From Cupriavidus sp. P-10 (GTDB lineage Bacteria; Pseudomonadota; Gammaproteobacteria; Burkholderiales; Burkholderiaceae): a stretch of DNA of 64,000 nucleotides. A program made the translations under genes and the position numbers. Shown here in pieces: positions 37,376 to 46,400 of this stretch (its first letter is position 1; each line of letters opens with the position of its first letter). The notes beneath the pieces were generated by a model, which did no database searches, was not told the DNA's origin, and saw only the letters and a list, made by a program, of their open reading frames with translations. Where the stretch lies: positions 1,798,001 to 1,862,000 of the forward strand of contig NZ_AP025170.1 of the NCBI RefSeq assembly GCF_003402535.2. Direction: 5' to 3'.

Positions 37376-38140
37376 ATGAAACTCGAAAACATGTCCGCCG
37401 TCGTCACCGGCGGTGCTTCCGGCCTGGGCCTGGCCTGCACGCGCCGCCTGGTGGAGCGCGGCGTCGGCGTGGTCATCGCCGACCTGAATGAAGAACGCGG
37501 CAACGCCGTGGTGGACGAGTTCGGCGGCAAGGTCCGCTTCGTCAAGGCCGACGTCACCGACACCGACCAGATGAACGCCGTCTACGACGCCGCCGAGGCC
37601 ATCGCCCCGCTGCGCGCGCTGATCCACTGCGCCGGGCTGGGCGCGCCGGTGCGCGTGGTCGAGAAGGACGGCTCGCCGGGCTCGCTGGAGAAGTACGAGT
37701 CGGTGGTGCGCATCAACCTGATCGGCACCTTCAACGCGCTGCGCCTGGGTGCCGCGCGCATGGCAAAGAATGAAATGGTCGACGGCGAGCGCGGCGCCTG
37801 CGTGCTGACGGCCTCGGTGGCCGCCTACGAAGGCCAGATCGGCCAGATCCCGTACAGCTCGGCCAAGGCCGGCATCGTCGGCATGACGCTGGTGGCCGCT
37901 CGTGACCTGGCGCAGCGCGCCATCCGCGTGTGCACCATCGCCCCGGGCCTGTTCGACACGCCGCTGCTGGCCAGGCTGCCGGAGAACGTGCGCACCTCGC
38001 TGGGCGCCATGGTGCCGCACCCGGCACGCCTGGGCGCGCCGGACGAGTACGCCTCGACTGCGCTGCACATCCTGGAGAACCCGATGCTCAACGGCGAGAC
38101 CATCCGCCTGGACGGCGCCATCCGCATGGCCCCGCGCTGA
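37376..38140 (+). CDS. SDR-family 3-hydroxyacyl-CoA dehydrogenase-like protein
   Basis: A 254-residue short-chain dehydrogenase. It has the NAD-binding motif TGGASGLGLA, the acidic cofactor-specifying residues VIADLNEERG, the structural C-A-G-L motif and catalytic YSSAKAG with Tyr and Lys. Long family motifs resemble human type 10 hydroxysteroid/3-hydroxy-2-methylbutyryl-CoA dehydrogenase, an enzyme that acts on 3-hydroxyacyl-CoA. With the preceding thiolase and following crotonase it would make the last three steps of a beta-oxidation cycle. A TAGGAGA site precedes the ATG. Confidence 0.85.
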   Translation: MKLENMSAVVTGGASGLGLACTRRLVERGVGVVIADLNEERGNAVVDEFGGKVRFVKADVTDTDQMNAVYDAAEAIAPLRALIHCAGLGAPVRVVEKDGSPGSLEKYESVVRINLIGTFNALRLGAARMAKNEMVDGERGACVLTASVAAYEGQIGQIPYSSAKAGIVGMTLVAARDLAQRAIRVCTIAPGLFDTPLLARLPENVRTSLGAMVPHPARLGAPDEYASTALHILENPMLNGETIRLDGAIRMAPR

Positions 38141-38197
38141 GCCGCCCTCGATCAACCTCCAGCACTCCCCAATGGCCTTCTTTACCAGGACATCTGC

Positions 38198-38962
38198 ATG
38201 AGCGACACGCTGCAACTAGAGACCCGCGGCAATACGCTGCTGATCACCATGAACCGGCCCCAGGCGCGCAACGCCATGGACTTCGAGACCGCGACCGCGC
38301 TGGCCGCGGCCATCGACCAGCTGGAAAGCCGTGACGACCTCGCGGTCGCCATCCTGACCGGCGCCGGTGGCACCTTCTGCTCCGGCATGGACCTGAAGGG
38401 CTTCCTGGAGGGCAAGCGCCCCAGCCTCCCCGGCCGTGGCTTCGGCGGGCTGACCGAGAAGCTGCCGCGCAAGGTGCTGATCGCCGCGGTGGAAGGCTAT
38501 GCGCTGGCAGGCGGCTTCGAACTGGCGCTGGCCTGCGACCTGATCGTCTCGTCGAAGGCGGCCAGGTTCGGCCTTCCGGAAGTCAAGCGCGGGCTGGTCG
38601 CCGGTGCCGGCGGCCTGATGCGCCTGCCGCGCCGCGTGCCGTACCACATCGCCATGGAATACGCGCTGACCGGCAATATGCTGGGTGCCGAGCAGGCCCA
38701 TGCCTACGGCCTGATCAACCGCCTGACCGAACCGGGCGAAGCGCTGCAGGGCGCGCTGGCGCTGGCCGGGGAAATCGTCGCCAACGGCCCGCTGGCGGTG
38801 GCGGTGAGCAAGCAGATCGTGGCCGAATCGGCGGACTGGAGCAACGAGGAGATGTTCGAGCGTCAGCGACCGTTGCTGGCGCCGGTGTTCACCTCGGCCG
38901 ATGCGCGCGAAGGCGCCGCGGCATTTGCGGAGAAGCGCAAGCCCGTGTGGACCGGCAAGTAA
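38198..38962 (+). CDS. Enoyl-CoA hydratase/crotonase-family protein
   Basis: A 254-residue crotonase-fold enzyme with both catalytic glutamates in the expected places (GLPEVKRGLVAGAGG and IAMEYALTGN), plus the oxyanion sequences CSGMDLKGF and EGYALAGGFELALACD. It probably hydrates an enoyl-CoA made in the pathway. It lies third in the IclR-controlled operon, 57 bp after the SDR gene. Unlike the crotonase at 31357, it keeps the first glutamate. Confidence 0.87.
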   Translation: MSDTLQLETRGNTLLITMNRPQARNAMDFETATALAAAIDQLESRDDLAVAILTGAGGTFCSGMDLKGFLEGKRPSLPGRGFGGLTEKLPRKVLIAAVEGYALAGGFELALACDLIVSSKAARFGLPEVKRGLVAGAGGLMRLPRRVPYHIAMEYALTGNMLGAEQAHAYGLINRLTEPGEALQGALALAGEIVANGPLAVAVSKQIVAESADWSNEEMFERQRPLLAPVFTSADAREGAAAFAEKRKPVWTGK

Positions 38963-39057
38963 TGCCGTAGTCGCGCTTTTTTGCCTGGACGGCCGGCCGC
39001 AAGCCGGCCGTTTGCACATGGCACCGCAGCACAGACATCACAACATGGAGGAGACCC

Positions 39058-40074
39058 ATGAACACCACGCTGCCGCAATCGCTGTGCCCTTCGCCTTCCC
39101 GATCGTATTCCCGTTGCGCCAGCCTGCTGGCCGTCACCGCCATCACCACGCTGCCGACGTTCGCACACGCCGCGCCCGCATGGCCCGACAAGCCGATCAC
39201 CATCATCGTCCCCGGCGCGCCCGGCGGCACCACCGACATCCCCACCCGCCTGGTCGCGCAGAAGCTGTCGGCCATTCTCGGCCAGCCCGTGGTGGTCGAC
39301 AACAAGCCCGGCAGCGGTGGCATCATCGGCACGCAGGCCCTGCTGCGCGCCGCGCCTGACGGCTACACGCTGGTGGTCGGCAACACCGGCTCGCATGCCA
39401 TCAACTACAGCGCCTACAGGCAGCTGGCCTACCATCCGCAGGACTTCATGCCGCTGACCGACATGATTTCCTTTCCCAACGTGCTGGTGGTCAACGCACA
39501 GGCACCCGTGCGCAACGTGGCCGAGTTGGTGGCCCAGCTCAAGCAATCGCCGGGCAAGTATTCGTATGCCTCGGCGGGCATCGGCCAGACCACGCACCTG
39601 ACCGCCGAGCTGTTCCGGCTGCGCACCGCCACCGAGGTGCTGCACGTGCCGTACAAGGGCTCGACGCCGGCCACCACCTCGGTGCTGGCCGGTGAAACCA
39701 GCTTCATGTTCGACAACCTGACGCAGGCGCTGCCACATATCCGCGCAGGCAAGCTGCGCGCGCTCGCCGTGACCAGTGCCGAGCGTCTGCCGTCATTGCC
39801 GGACGTGCCGACCATGGAGCAGGCTGGCGTGAAGGATTTCGTTGTGATGGGATGGCTCGGGGTGTTCGCCCCCGCGAAAACGCCGCCCGCAGTCGCCGCC
39901 ATCCTGCAGGATGCGCTGTCCCGGGCCATGCGCGATCCCGACGTGGTGGCGAAATTCCGCGACATGGGCGGCATCCCCGGCGGCGAACCGCAGCCCCGCT
40001 TCGCCGCGCTGGTCAACGGCGACATCAAGCGCTGGGGCGAGACGATCCGAGCGTCCAGGGTCAGCCTGGACTAG
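39058..40074 (+). CDS. Bug/TctC-family solute-binding protein
   Basis: A 338-residue periplasmic protein with an N-terminal signal peptide ending near AHAAPAWPDK. The body contains ITIIVPGAPGGTTDIPTRL, VDNKPGSGGIIGT and PYKGSTPATTSVLAGE, all Bug-type signatures. It probably binds the carboxylate that this operon degrades. It follows the crotonase by 95 bp, with a GGAGGAG-type site before ATG 39058. It is a paralogue of the Bug protein at 14533, but the two are quite diverged. Confidence 0.88.
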   Translation: MNTTLPQSLCPSPSRSYSRCASLLAVTAITTLPTFAHAAPAWPDKPITIIVPGAPGGTTDIPTRLVAQKLSAILGQPVVVDNKPGSGGIIGTQALLRAAPDGYTLVVGNTGSHAINYSAYRQLAYHPQDFMPLTDMISFPNVLVVNAQAPVRNVAELVAQLKQSPGKYSYASAGIGQTTHLTAELFRLRTATEVLHVPYKGSTPATTSVLAGETSFMFDNLTQALPHIRAGKLRALAVTSAERLPSLPDVPTMEQAGVKDFVVMGWLGVFAPAKTPPAVAAILQDALSRAMRDPDVVAKFRDMGGIPGGEPQPRFAALVNGDIKRWGETIRASRVSLD

Positions 40075-40080
40075 CGCCGC

Positions 40081-40117
40081 GCCGGCCCGCCTTCGGCAAA
40101 GCGGAAGGCGGCCCGGC
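40081..40117 (+). terminator. Imperfect stem-loop after the second Bug gene
   Basis: The arms are an outer GCCGG with CCGGC and an inner CCGCCTTC with GAAGGCGG (40087-40094 and 40104-40111), with single-base bulges and a 9-base loop. No T-run follows. It may stabilise or end the thiolase-operon mRNA. Confidence 0.4.
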
Positions 40118-40249
40118 CCAAAGCCAAATTGACACGGTGCCGGCTGCGGCTTAGGCTCGGCCTACCCTGCGGTATATTCAGCGCGTGCTTAACACGCCAG
40201 GCGCCGCCGCGGGCACATAACGACAACGACATCCCGCGAGACGAACACC

Positions 40250-41494
40250 GTGCCTACCCCCAACGCGCCTTCCCGCCTGGAAAGCCTGCGCCCCGCCCTG
40301 CCGATCCTGCTCGGTGCCTCGCTGATGCTCAGTCTCGCCATGGGCCTGCGCCAGAGCCTGGGCATCTTCATGCCGCCGCTGACGCGTGACATCGGCATCT
40401 CGGTTTCCGATTTCACCGTGGCCATCGCCGTGCAGAACCTAGTCTGGGGCCTGCTGCAGCCGCTTGCGGGCGCGTGGGCAACGCGGATCGGCTTCCGGCC
40501 GCTGATGCTGGCCGGCTCGCTGTCGTATGTGGCCGGGCTGGTGCTGCTGGCGACCGCGCAAGGGATGATCGGCGTCACACTCGGCGCAGGCGTGGCGATC
40601 GGCGCTTCCATGGCCTGCACCGGCAGCGCGCTGGCCATGGCGGTGGCGGCACGGCCAGTGCCTGCAGCGCTGCGCAGTACGGTGCTTGGGCTGGTGTCGG
40701 GGGCCGGCTCGCTCGGGGCGCTGCTGGCGGCGCCGATCGGGCAGATGGTGACGCAGACCTATGGCTGGCGCGCCGGGCTGGCCGCGTTCGTGCTGCTGGC
40801 GCTGGTGATGCTGCCGGCGGCGTGGATGGCCGGGCGCGTGGACAAGCTGCCGCTGCCTACGTTCTCCGGCGCCGACCAGAACAATGCGCGGCAGGCGCTG
40901 GGCACGGCGCTGCGGCACGCGCCGTTCATCGTCATGGCGCTGGCGTATTTCGTCTGCGGCATGCAACTGGTCTTCCTGACCACGCACCTGCCGTCGTACC
41001 TGGATATCTGCGGCATGGACCCGATGCTCAGCGCGCAGGCGCTGGGCGTGATCGGCGGCTTCAATGTGCTTGGCAGCATCTTCTTCGGCTGGGCCGGCGG
41101 GCGCTTCAACAAGCTGATGCTGCTCGGCGGCATCTATACCGTGCGCTCGCTGGCGCTGACCTGGTATTTCTCGTCGGCGCCCACGCCGGGCAGCACGCTG
41201 GTGTTCGCTGCGGTGATGGGCTTCCTGTGGCTGGGCGTGGCGCCGCTGGTCTCGGGCTGGATCGCCGAAACCTTCGGCCTGCGCTGGCAGGCCATGCTGG
41301 GCGGCGTGGCCTTCTTCAGCCACCAGATCGGCAGCTTTACCGGTGCCTTTGGCGGCGGCGTGGTCTATGACGCGCTGGGGTCGTACACCGTCGCCTGGCA
41401 GGCCGGCGTGGCAATGGGGCTGGCGGCTGGACTCGCGCAGATCGCGTTCGCGGTGGCAACGCAGCGCCGGCCGCCGCTGATGGCGACGTCCTGA
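40250..41494 (+). CDS. MFS transporter
   Basis: A 414-residue membrane protein with about 12 hydrophobic segments and an MFS-like loop-2/3 ([17 protein letters not shown]). The family is probably the OFA/monocarboxylate-like group, but the substrate is not clear. It starts with GTG at 40250; no ATG fits better at the N-terminus, and the ribosome site is weak. It lies 175 bp after the Bug gene and is followed by a good terminator at 41519-41544, so it may have its own promoter. It may import or export the organic acid handled by the preceding operon. Confidence 0.8.
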   Translation: MPTPNAPSRLESLRPALPILLGASLMLSLAMGLRQSLGIFMPPLTRDIGISVSDFTVAIAVQNLVWGLLQPLAGAWATRIGFRPLMLAGSLSYVAGLVLLATAQGMIGVTLGAGVAIGASMACTGSALAMAVAARPVPAALRSTVLGLVSGAGSLGALLAAPIGQMVTQTYGWRAGLAAFVLLALVMLPAAWMAGRVDKLPLPTFSGADQNNARQALGTALRHAPFIVMALAYFVCGMQLVFLTTHLPSYLDICGMDPMLSAQALGVIGGFNVLGSIFFGWAGGRFNKLMLLGGIYTVRSLALTWYFSSAPTPGSTLVFAAVMGFLWLGVAPLVSGWIAETFGLRWQAMLGGVAFFSHQIGSFTGAFGGGVVYDALGSYTVAWQAGVAMGLAAGLAQIAFAVATQRRPPLMATS

Positions 41495-41518
41495 CGGCAT
41501 CGCGCCGTGTCAGAATCC

Positions 41519-41544
41519 GGGGTTCCTTCCGGGAACCCCTTTTT
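41519..41544 (+). terminator. Rho-independent terminator after the MFS gene
   Basis: An 8-bp stem (GGGGTTCC with GGAACCCC) with a 5-base loop is followed by TTTTT. It ends 21 bases before the TTG of the ynfA-like gene. Confidence 0.85.
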
Positions 41545-41564
41545 CATTTCCGCTGCTGCCAACC

Positions 41565-41897
41565 TTGGATCTCTTCCGCATCGCCCTGCTGTTTGCCGTG
41601 ACCGCGCTGGCCGAAATCATCGGCTGCTACCTTCCCTGGCTGGTGCTGCGCCAGGGCAAGAGCGCGCTGTTGCTGCTGCCCGCCGCCGTCTCGCTGGGCC
41701 TGTTCGCCTGGCTGCTGACGCTGCATCCCGCCGCCGCCGGGCGCACCTACGCCGCTTACGGCGGCATGTACATCGCGGTGGCGCTGCTGTGGCTGCGCTT
41801 CGTCGATGGCCTGGCGCTGACGCGCTGGGATGTGGCCGGCGCTGCCATCGCACTGGCCGGCATGGCCGTGATCGCACTGCAGCCTGCGGCGCAATGA
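41565..41897 (+). CDS. YnfA/UPF0060-family small membrane protein
   Basis: A 110-residue protein with four hydrophobic segments and the family sequences [19 protein letters not shown] and [18 protein letters not shown]. The family is related to small multidrug resistance transporters but its substrate is uncertain. It starts at TTG 41565; there is no ATG in position that keeps the conserved beginning, so a TTG start is the best reading. It sits just after the terminator of the MFS gene, and its own promoter is not obvious in the 21-base gap. Confidence 0.82.
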   Translation: MDLFRIALLFAVTALAEIIGCYLPWLVLRQGKSALLLLPAAVSLGLFAWLLTLHPAAAGRTYAAYGGMYIAVALLWLRFVDGLALTRWDVAGAAIALAGMAVIALQPAAQ

Positions 41898-41907
41898 TGC
41901 CGCGCCT

Positions 41908-43143
41908 TCAGTGCCAGGCGCTGCCGACCTGGATGTAGAACGCGTTCTGTCCCTTGCTGTGGGCCACGTCGATGCCCATCGACAGGCCCAGCTTGCGCGC
42001 GATCATGTAGCGGAAGCCGGCTCCCACGCTGTACACGTTGGCCGCGTCGGAGAAGTCATGCCAGCGCCCATATGCCTTGCCCGCGCCGGTGAAGCCCAGC
42101 ACTGCCCAGCGCGGCGTGACGTCCCAGCGTAGCTCCACCTCCGCCATGACCGCGTTGCGGTCCTGGTAGCGCCCTTTCTGCACGCCGCGCAGGTCGATGT
42201 AGGGCTGGGCGTAGAACGGCACGTCGCCGCTGGAAAAGCGCGTATCGCCCCGCAGCCCCAGGATCAGCGTGCGCGCCAGCGGCAGCCAGGTGAACGCGCG
42301 CGCGTTGTACATGTTGAAGGACTGCGTACTGCCAAAGCCGCTGCGCGCGAACTGCGCTTCCAGCTCGGCGTAGATGCCGCGGTTCGGGTAGAAGATGTTG
42401 TCGCGCGAGTCGTAGTCGATTACCAGCCCGGCCTTGCCGATGCGCTGGTCGCTCTCCGCGCTGCCCAGCTCGGCGGCATTGCCGAATCTGAAGCTGGTTT
42501 GAGAATCGAAATACATGTAGCGCGGGCCGATGTACCAGCGCGTGTCGGCAAGCCGGACCAGCAACTGCTGCACCAGGAAAAAGCCCTGCAGCTGGTAGGC
42601 GCGCGGCTGGTTCTGCAGCCCGTAGTAATCCAGATTGGCATTGACCTTGGCCACCGCGCCCAGGTAGCGGTAGCGATCGCCGTCCCAGGTGTGGAAATGC
42701 GCCAGCCCAGCGCCCCAGGTGCCGTTCTCCGTGTAGACGCCACCGACGCCGGTGATATTGGGCGGCGCCGGCCCCTTGCCGCTGGCGCGCGCGCTGGCCG
42801 CGGCTTCGGGCATCGGCTCCGACAGGAACAGCAACCCCAGGCCCGCGCCATAGCCCACGGCCGGCTCGGTGATGATGGTCGGCACCGGCAGAGCGCCCTT
42901 GTGGTGGAGCATGAAATCGCTCAGGTCGAGCTTGCCGTCTTCCGGATCGAAGAACGACAGTTTCCTGGGCGCGGCGGCGTCAGGCGACGGCTCGGCCTGT
43001 GCGAGCGCCGCCGGGCACCATGGCAGAACCATCGCGGCGATGACGCCGGCGCATGCCGTGCGTGTGCTGGGCCCTGCCATCAGTGCGGCGTAGCGACGGC
43101 GAACGAGACGTGAACTTGCATGGCTTCGGTCATTGTGTTCCAT
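41908..43143 (-). CDS. BamA/TamA-type outer-membrane beta-barrel protein (Omp85 surface antigen)
   Basis: A 411-residue protein with a signal-peptide-like N-terminus (hydrophobic region ending ALAQA) and a C-terminal barrel region of alternating strands typical of the bacterial surface antigen domain (GYGAGLGLLFLSEPMP, IDYDSRDNIFYPNRGIYAELE, and the final aromatic-ended strand). It lacks POTRA domains, so it is a short barrel-only member rather than BamA itself. It probably lies in the outer membrane; substrate is unknown. I keep the ATG at 43143; an ATG at 43080 also gives a good signal peptide and neither has a clear ribosome site. Confidence 0.8.
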   Translation of the reverse strand: MEHNDRSHASSRLVRRRYAALMAGPSTRTACAGVIAAMVLPWCPAALAQAEPSPDAAAPRKLSFFDPEDGKLDLSDFMLHHKGALPVPTIITEPAVGYGAGLGLLFLSEPMPEAAASARASGKGPAPPNITGVGGVYTENGTWGAGLAHFHTWDGDRYRYLGAVAKVNANLDYYGLQNQPRAYQLQGFFLVQQLLVRLADTRWYIGPRYMYFDSQTSFRFGNAAELGSAESDQRIGKAGLVIDYDSRDNIFYPNRGIYAELEAQFARSGFGSTQSFNMYNARAFTWLPLARTLILGLRGDTRFSSGDVPFYAQPYIDLRGVQKGRYQDRNAVMAEVELRWDVTPRWAVLGFTGAGKAYGRWHDFSDAANVYSVGAGFRYMIARKLGLSMGIDVAHSKGQNAFYIQVGSAWH

Positions 43144-43482
43144 GGATACAGGCCCGCTGCCTGGCCGTTCTGGCTGAATTTAGCGGCATCGGAGCATCCA
43201 TGGCGCATGGCCGCGCCATGAAGATTTTTTGGTGGCGTATTAAGCAGATTGGCGGCTGGCGTATCGAGGCGGGATCACGTACCAATGCGGTCTTCACCCC
43301 GAACGGGGGATGTGCTGGCAATGCCGGCCAATTAGGATAAATACCGAGCGGTCCTCTAGCGGATCCTCAGGCCTTTGCGGCCCGCGTTCGCGCGGGCCTT
43401 TTTCTTGCGGCCGGCAGCCGCGCGCGGCGCGGGCAGGTAAGAATCGCCCGCTGTTGTAAATCTGCCCCGGCGCTACTAGCCC
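43144..43482. other. 339-bp intergenic region with an orphan plus-strand terminator
   Basis: This gap lies between the divergent barrel gene start and the end of the SDR gene. It holds a strong plus-strand hairpin plus T-run at 43379-43403, and no convincing gene ends before it. A 40-residue reading frame (43218-43340) starting MKIFWW lies upstream of the hairpin, without clear coding evidence. A small transcript may end at the hairpin. Confidence 0.6.
43379..43403 (+). terminator. Strong Rho-independent terminator with TTCG loop
   Basis: The stem GGCCCGCG with CGCGGGCC (43379-43386 and 43391-43398) has a stable TTCG tetraloop and is followed by TTTTT. On the minus strand there is no T-run, so it works in the plus direction, although no plus-strand gene is visible before it. 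Confidence 0.85.
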
Positions 43483-44463
43483 TCAGCGCACGTGACGGCG
43501 CCAATGCCAGAGCGCCAGGCCGACCAGCCCCGCCGCCACTGCCGCACCGGCAATCTGGATCTGGCGCATCCGTTCCGGCGAACTCCAGCCACCCTCGACC
43601 TCCATATGCCCCAGCGAGGCATGGAACAGGTTGCCATCGGAGACCGGTATCTCGTGGGCGCCGCTGAAATGCCGATGCAGGATACGTCCGTACGCCTGCT
43701 GCAGCAGGCCTGGCGCCAGCAGGTTGGCCACGCGCGCCAGCCTTGCGACGACGCCTACCGTCACCGCTTGCGAGGTTGGCGCCGCCGCCGCGCGCAGCAC
43801 GGCACGCGCGACCGCGCTGGCGTCGACCAGCGGCCGCGGCGGACGCAGTACCTTCCCGGTGTAGTTGGCACTGTGGCGCATGCCGGGCGTGTCGGCGGTG
43901 GCCGGGAAGATGTCGCAGATGCGGATCTGCGGATAGTCGACCAGCTCGGCGCGCAACGCCTCCGAAAAGCCGCGCAGCCCGAACTTGCTTGCTGTATACG
44001 ACACGCCATAAGGCGACGGTGCCCACGCCCCCAGCGACACGATGTTGACCAGCACGCCCTTTCGCGCCGCCTTGAAGAAGGGCAGCACCGCATGCGCGCC
44101 GTGCAGGTAGCCCAGCAGGTTGATGCGGACTACCTGCTCGTGCGCGGCCACCGGCGTCTCGTCGAACAGGCCCACCGCGCCGACACCGGCATTGTTGACC
44201 CAGACATCGATGCCGCCATCGCCGAACTCCGCCGCGCGCTCGGCCAACCGGTGCATCGCCGCCGGCTGCGTGACATCGCCCGGCACGGCCAGCGCCCGTG
44301 CGCCCAGCTCGCGGCAGGCCGCGGCGGCGCGTGCCAGCGGCGCCTCGCCGCGCGCGCACAGCACCACGCGCGCCTGGGCGCGCGCGAAGGCCAGCGCGGT
44401 GGCCAGCCCGATGCCGCTCGAAGCGCCGGTGATGACAACGGTAAGGGGTCGGGTCGGGGGCAT
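43483..44463 (-). CDS. SDR-family oxidoreductase with C-terminal membrane anchor
   Basis: A 326-residue protein. The first 250 residues are a classical short-chain dehydrogenase with TGASSGIGLA, NNAGVGAVG and the catalytic YTASKFG. The final 25 residues hold a hydrophobic stretch (GAAVAAGLVGLALWHW) followed by arginines, so the protein is probably anchored in the inner membrane with the catalytic domain in the cytosol. The substrate is unknown. An AGAGG site precedes ATG 44463. It stands alone. Confidence 0.85.
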   Translation of the reverse strand: MPPTRPLTVVITGASSGIGLATALAFARAQARVVLCARGEAPLARAAAACRELGARALAVPGDVTQPAAMHRLAERAAEFGDGGIDVWVNNAGVGAVGLFDETPVAAHEQVVRINLLGYLHGAHAVLPFFKAARKGVLVNIVSLGAWAPSPYGVSYTASKFGLRGFSEALRAELVDYPQIRICDIFPATADTPGMRHSANYTGKVLRPPRPLVDASAVARAVLRAAAAPTSQAVTVGVVARLARVANLLAPGLLQQAYGRILHRHFSGAHEIPVSDGNLFHASLGHMEVEGGWSSPERMRQIQIAGAAVAAGLVGLALWHWRRHVR

Positions 44464-44521
44464 GGCGGACCTCTTCTGGAGTTAACGGCGTATTCCCCCC
44501 GGAGCAGCAGGTTCCGTTCCA

Positions 44522-44574
44522 GCGCCGGGTAGCTGGAATGCAACTTGCCTGTCAGGCAGGCAAGCGGCCGGCGC
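44522..44574 (+). promoter_or_regulatory. Nested stem-loop upstream of the 44622 gene
   Basis: An outer stem GCGCCGG/CCGGCGC (44522-44528 with 44568-44574) encloses an inner stem CTTGCCTG/CAGGCAAG (44544-44551 with 44557-44564). It lies just before the hypothetical gene and could be a leader structure or a palindromic binding site. Confidence 0.5.
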
Positions 44575-44621
44575 AGCGGTATGCCGCACCGGTCCCCTGG
44601 AACCTGCACAAGGAGCCCGCC

Positions 44622-45101
44622 ATGACCTCGACCGAACAGGAAATCCTGGTGTGCGGCCCGGAAAACGGCCGCTGGCACCTGGAAATGCGCATAGGCAACG
44701 GTGCACCGGAGCGGCTCGACGGTGAATTCGATTCGCCCGACATGGCCATCGCCGGCGCCCAGCAGGTCTATCCGTCGATCCCGCTCCGCGTGACCGATAT
44801 CTCCGGCGCGCCGGTACCCTCGGCCCCCGCGCATGAAGGATCGCTGACCGACTACCACTATGGCGGCCACAGCGTGACCCAGGACGAAAAGCTGACTGGG
44901 CGCGCGCATCCGTCCAGCGACACCTCGCAGCCGCCGCCGGGCCCGCATCCCTACCAGGCCACCGATCTTGGCAACCTGCCGGCGGGCACGCCGCGCCACG
45001 GCATGTATGGGGTCGCGTCCACACCGGAGGAGGCCGAGGCGGCCGACCGCAAGGACGAGGCGGCGCGGCGCCACACCGGCTCGCGCGACGCCGAAGACTA
45101 G
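44622..45101 (+). CDS. Hypothetical acidic protein (159 aa)
   Basis: A 159-residue, hydrophilic protein with no membrane segment or signal peptide. Residues 1-60 look like a small folded domain (EILVCGPENGRWHLEMRI, then PDMAIAGAQQVYPSIPLRV), and the rest is low-complexity, rich in Pro, His, Gly and charged residues and probably disordered. The C-terminus is acidic. AGGAG lies 8 bases before ATG 44622, so it is very likely expressed. I do not recognise a family. It precedes purT by 72 bp, and a nested hairpin is just upstream. Confidence 0.65.
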   Translation: MTSTEQEILVCGPENGRWHLEMRIGNGAPERLDGEFDSPDMAIAGAQQVYPSIPLRVTDISGAPVPSAPAHEGSLTDYHYGGHSVTQDEKLTGRAHPSSDTSQPPPGPHPYQATDLGNLPAGTPRHGMYGVASTPEEAEAADRKDEAARRHTGSRDAED

Positions 45102-45173
45102 GCCGGGCGGCGCCACGGCGGGCGGCAGCACGTACAATCCCGGTTTTACCCTTCGCCCCGCCGCCTTGCTGCC

Positions 45174-46379
45174 ATGACCACCCTCGGAACGCCCCTTTCC
45201 CCCTCTGCTACCAAAGTGATGCTGCTCGGCTCCGGCGAGCTGGGCAAGGAAGTGCTGATCGCGCTGCAGCGCCTGGGCGTTGAGACCATCGCCGTCGACC
45301 GCTATGACAACGCGCCGGGCCAGCAGGTGGCCCACCACGCGCGCACCATCGCCATGAGCGACCCGGAACAGCTCAAGGCACTGATCGAGGCCGAGAAGCC
45401 CCACCTGGTGGTGCCCGAGATCGAAGCCATCGCCACTCCCATGCTGGAAACCCTGGAAGCCGCCGGCACCGTGCGCGTGATTCCCACCGCCCGCGCCGCG
45501 CGCCTGACCATGGACCGCGAAGGCATCCGCCGCCTGGCCGCCGAGTCGCTCGGCCTGCCCACCAGCCCGTACAAGTTCTGCGACTCCCTCGACGAACTGC
45601 AGGCCGCCATCGACGGCGGCATCGGCTATCCGTGCGTGGTCAAGCCGGTGATGAGCAGCTCTGGCAAGGGCCAGAGCAAGATCGACGGCCCCGAAGGCGT
45701 GCAGGCCGCCTGGGACTACGCCATGGCCGGCGGCCGCGTCAGCCACGGCCGCATCATCGTGGAAGGCTTTATCGACTTCGACTACGAGATCACGCTGCTG
45801 ACCGTGCGCGCCATGGGCGCCAGCGGCCAGGTCGAGACGCAGTTCTGCGCGCCGATCGGCCACGTGCAGGTGAGCGGCGACTATGTCGAAAGCTGGCAGC
45901 CGCAGCCGATGCACCCGGCCGCGCTGCAGCAGGCCCAGCAGATCGCGCAGGCCGTCACCGCCGACCTGGGCGGCATGGGCCTCTTCGGCGTGGAACTGTT
46001 CGTCAAGGGCGAGCAGGTCTGGTTCAGCGAAGTCAGCCCGCGCCCGCACGACACTGGCATGGTGACCATGGCCACGCAGCACCAGAACGAATTCGAGCTG
46101 CATGCGCGCGCCATCCTCGGCCTGCCGGTCGACACCTCGCTGCGCAGCCCCGGCGCCAGCGCGGTGATCTACGGCGGCGTGGACGCGCAGGGCGTGGTGT
46201 TCGACGGTGTCGACCAGGCGCTGAGCGTGCCGCAGACCGAGGTGCGGCTGTTCGGCAAGCCCGAGAGCTTCACCAAGCGCCGCATGGGCGTGGCGCTGGC
46301 CTATGCGGAGGACGTCGACACCGCCCGCACCCGCGCCAAGGAAGCCGCCAGCCGCGTGCGTCCGCGCGCGGTGGGCTGA
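45174..46379 (+). CDS. purT: Formate-dependent phosphoribosylglycinamide formyltransferase
   Basis: A 401-residue ATP-grasp enzyme. It makes formylglycinamide ribonucleotide from GAR, formate and ATP, the folate-independent third step of purine synthesis. Its N-terminal domain has [21 protein letters not shown]. Family motifs in the ATP-grasp region include [33 protein letters not shown], and [19 protein letters not shown]. Length equals E. coli PurT (about 392). The ATG at 45174 starts the usual N-terminus; no strong ribosome site. It appears to be a single-gene unit. Confidence 0.95.
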   Translation: MTTLGTPLSPSATKVMLLGSGELGKEVLIALQRLGVETIAVDRYDNAPGQQVAHHARTIAMSDPEQLKALIEAEKPHLVVPEIEAIATPMLETLEAAGTVRVIPTARAARLTMDREGIRRLAAESLGLPTSPYKFCDSLDELQAAIDGGIGYPCVVKPVMSSSGKGQSKIDGPEGVQAAWDYAMAGGRVSHGRIIVEGFIDFDYEITLLTVRAMGASGQVETQFCAPIGHVQVSGDYVESWQPQPMHPAALQQAQQIAQAVTADLGGMGLFGVELFVKGEQVWFSEVSPRPHDTGMVTMATQHQNEFELHARAILGLPVDTSLRSPGASAVIYGGVDAQGVVFDGVDQALSVPQTEVRLFGKPESFTKRRMGVALAYAEDVDTARTRAKEAASRVRPRAVG

Positions 46380-46400
46380 TAGCTGAAGGAGCGGAAGGCC

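Noticed and set aside
36026..38215. Minus-strand 729-codon open frame opposite the thiolase and SDR genes
   Set aside because: Both plus-strand genes carry full catalytic motifs; the antisense translation is Gln/His/Arg-rich and lacks any motif.
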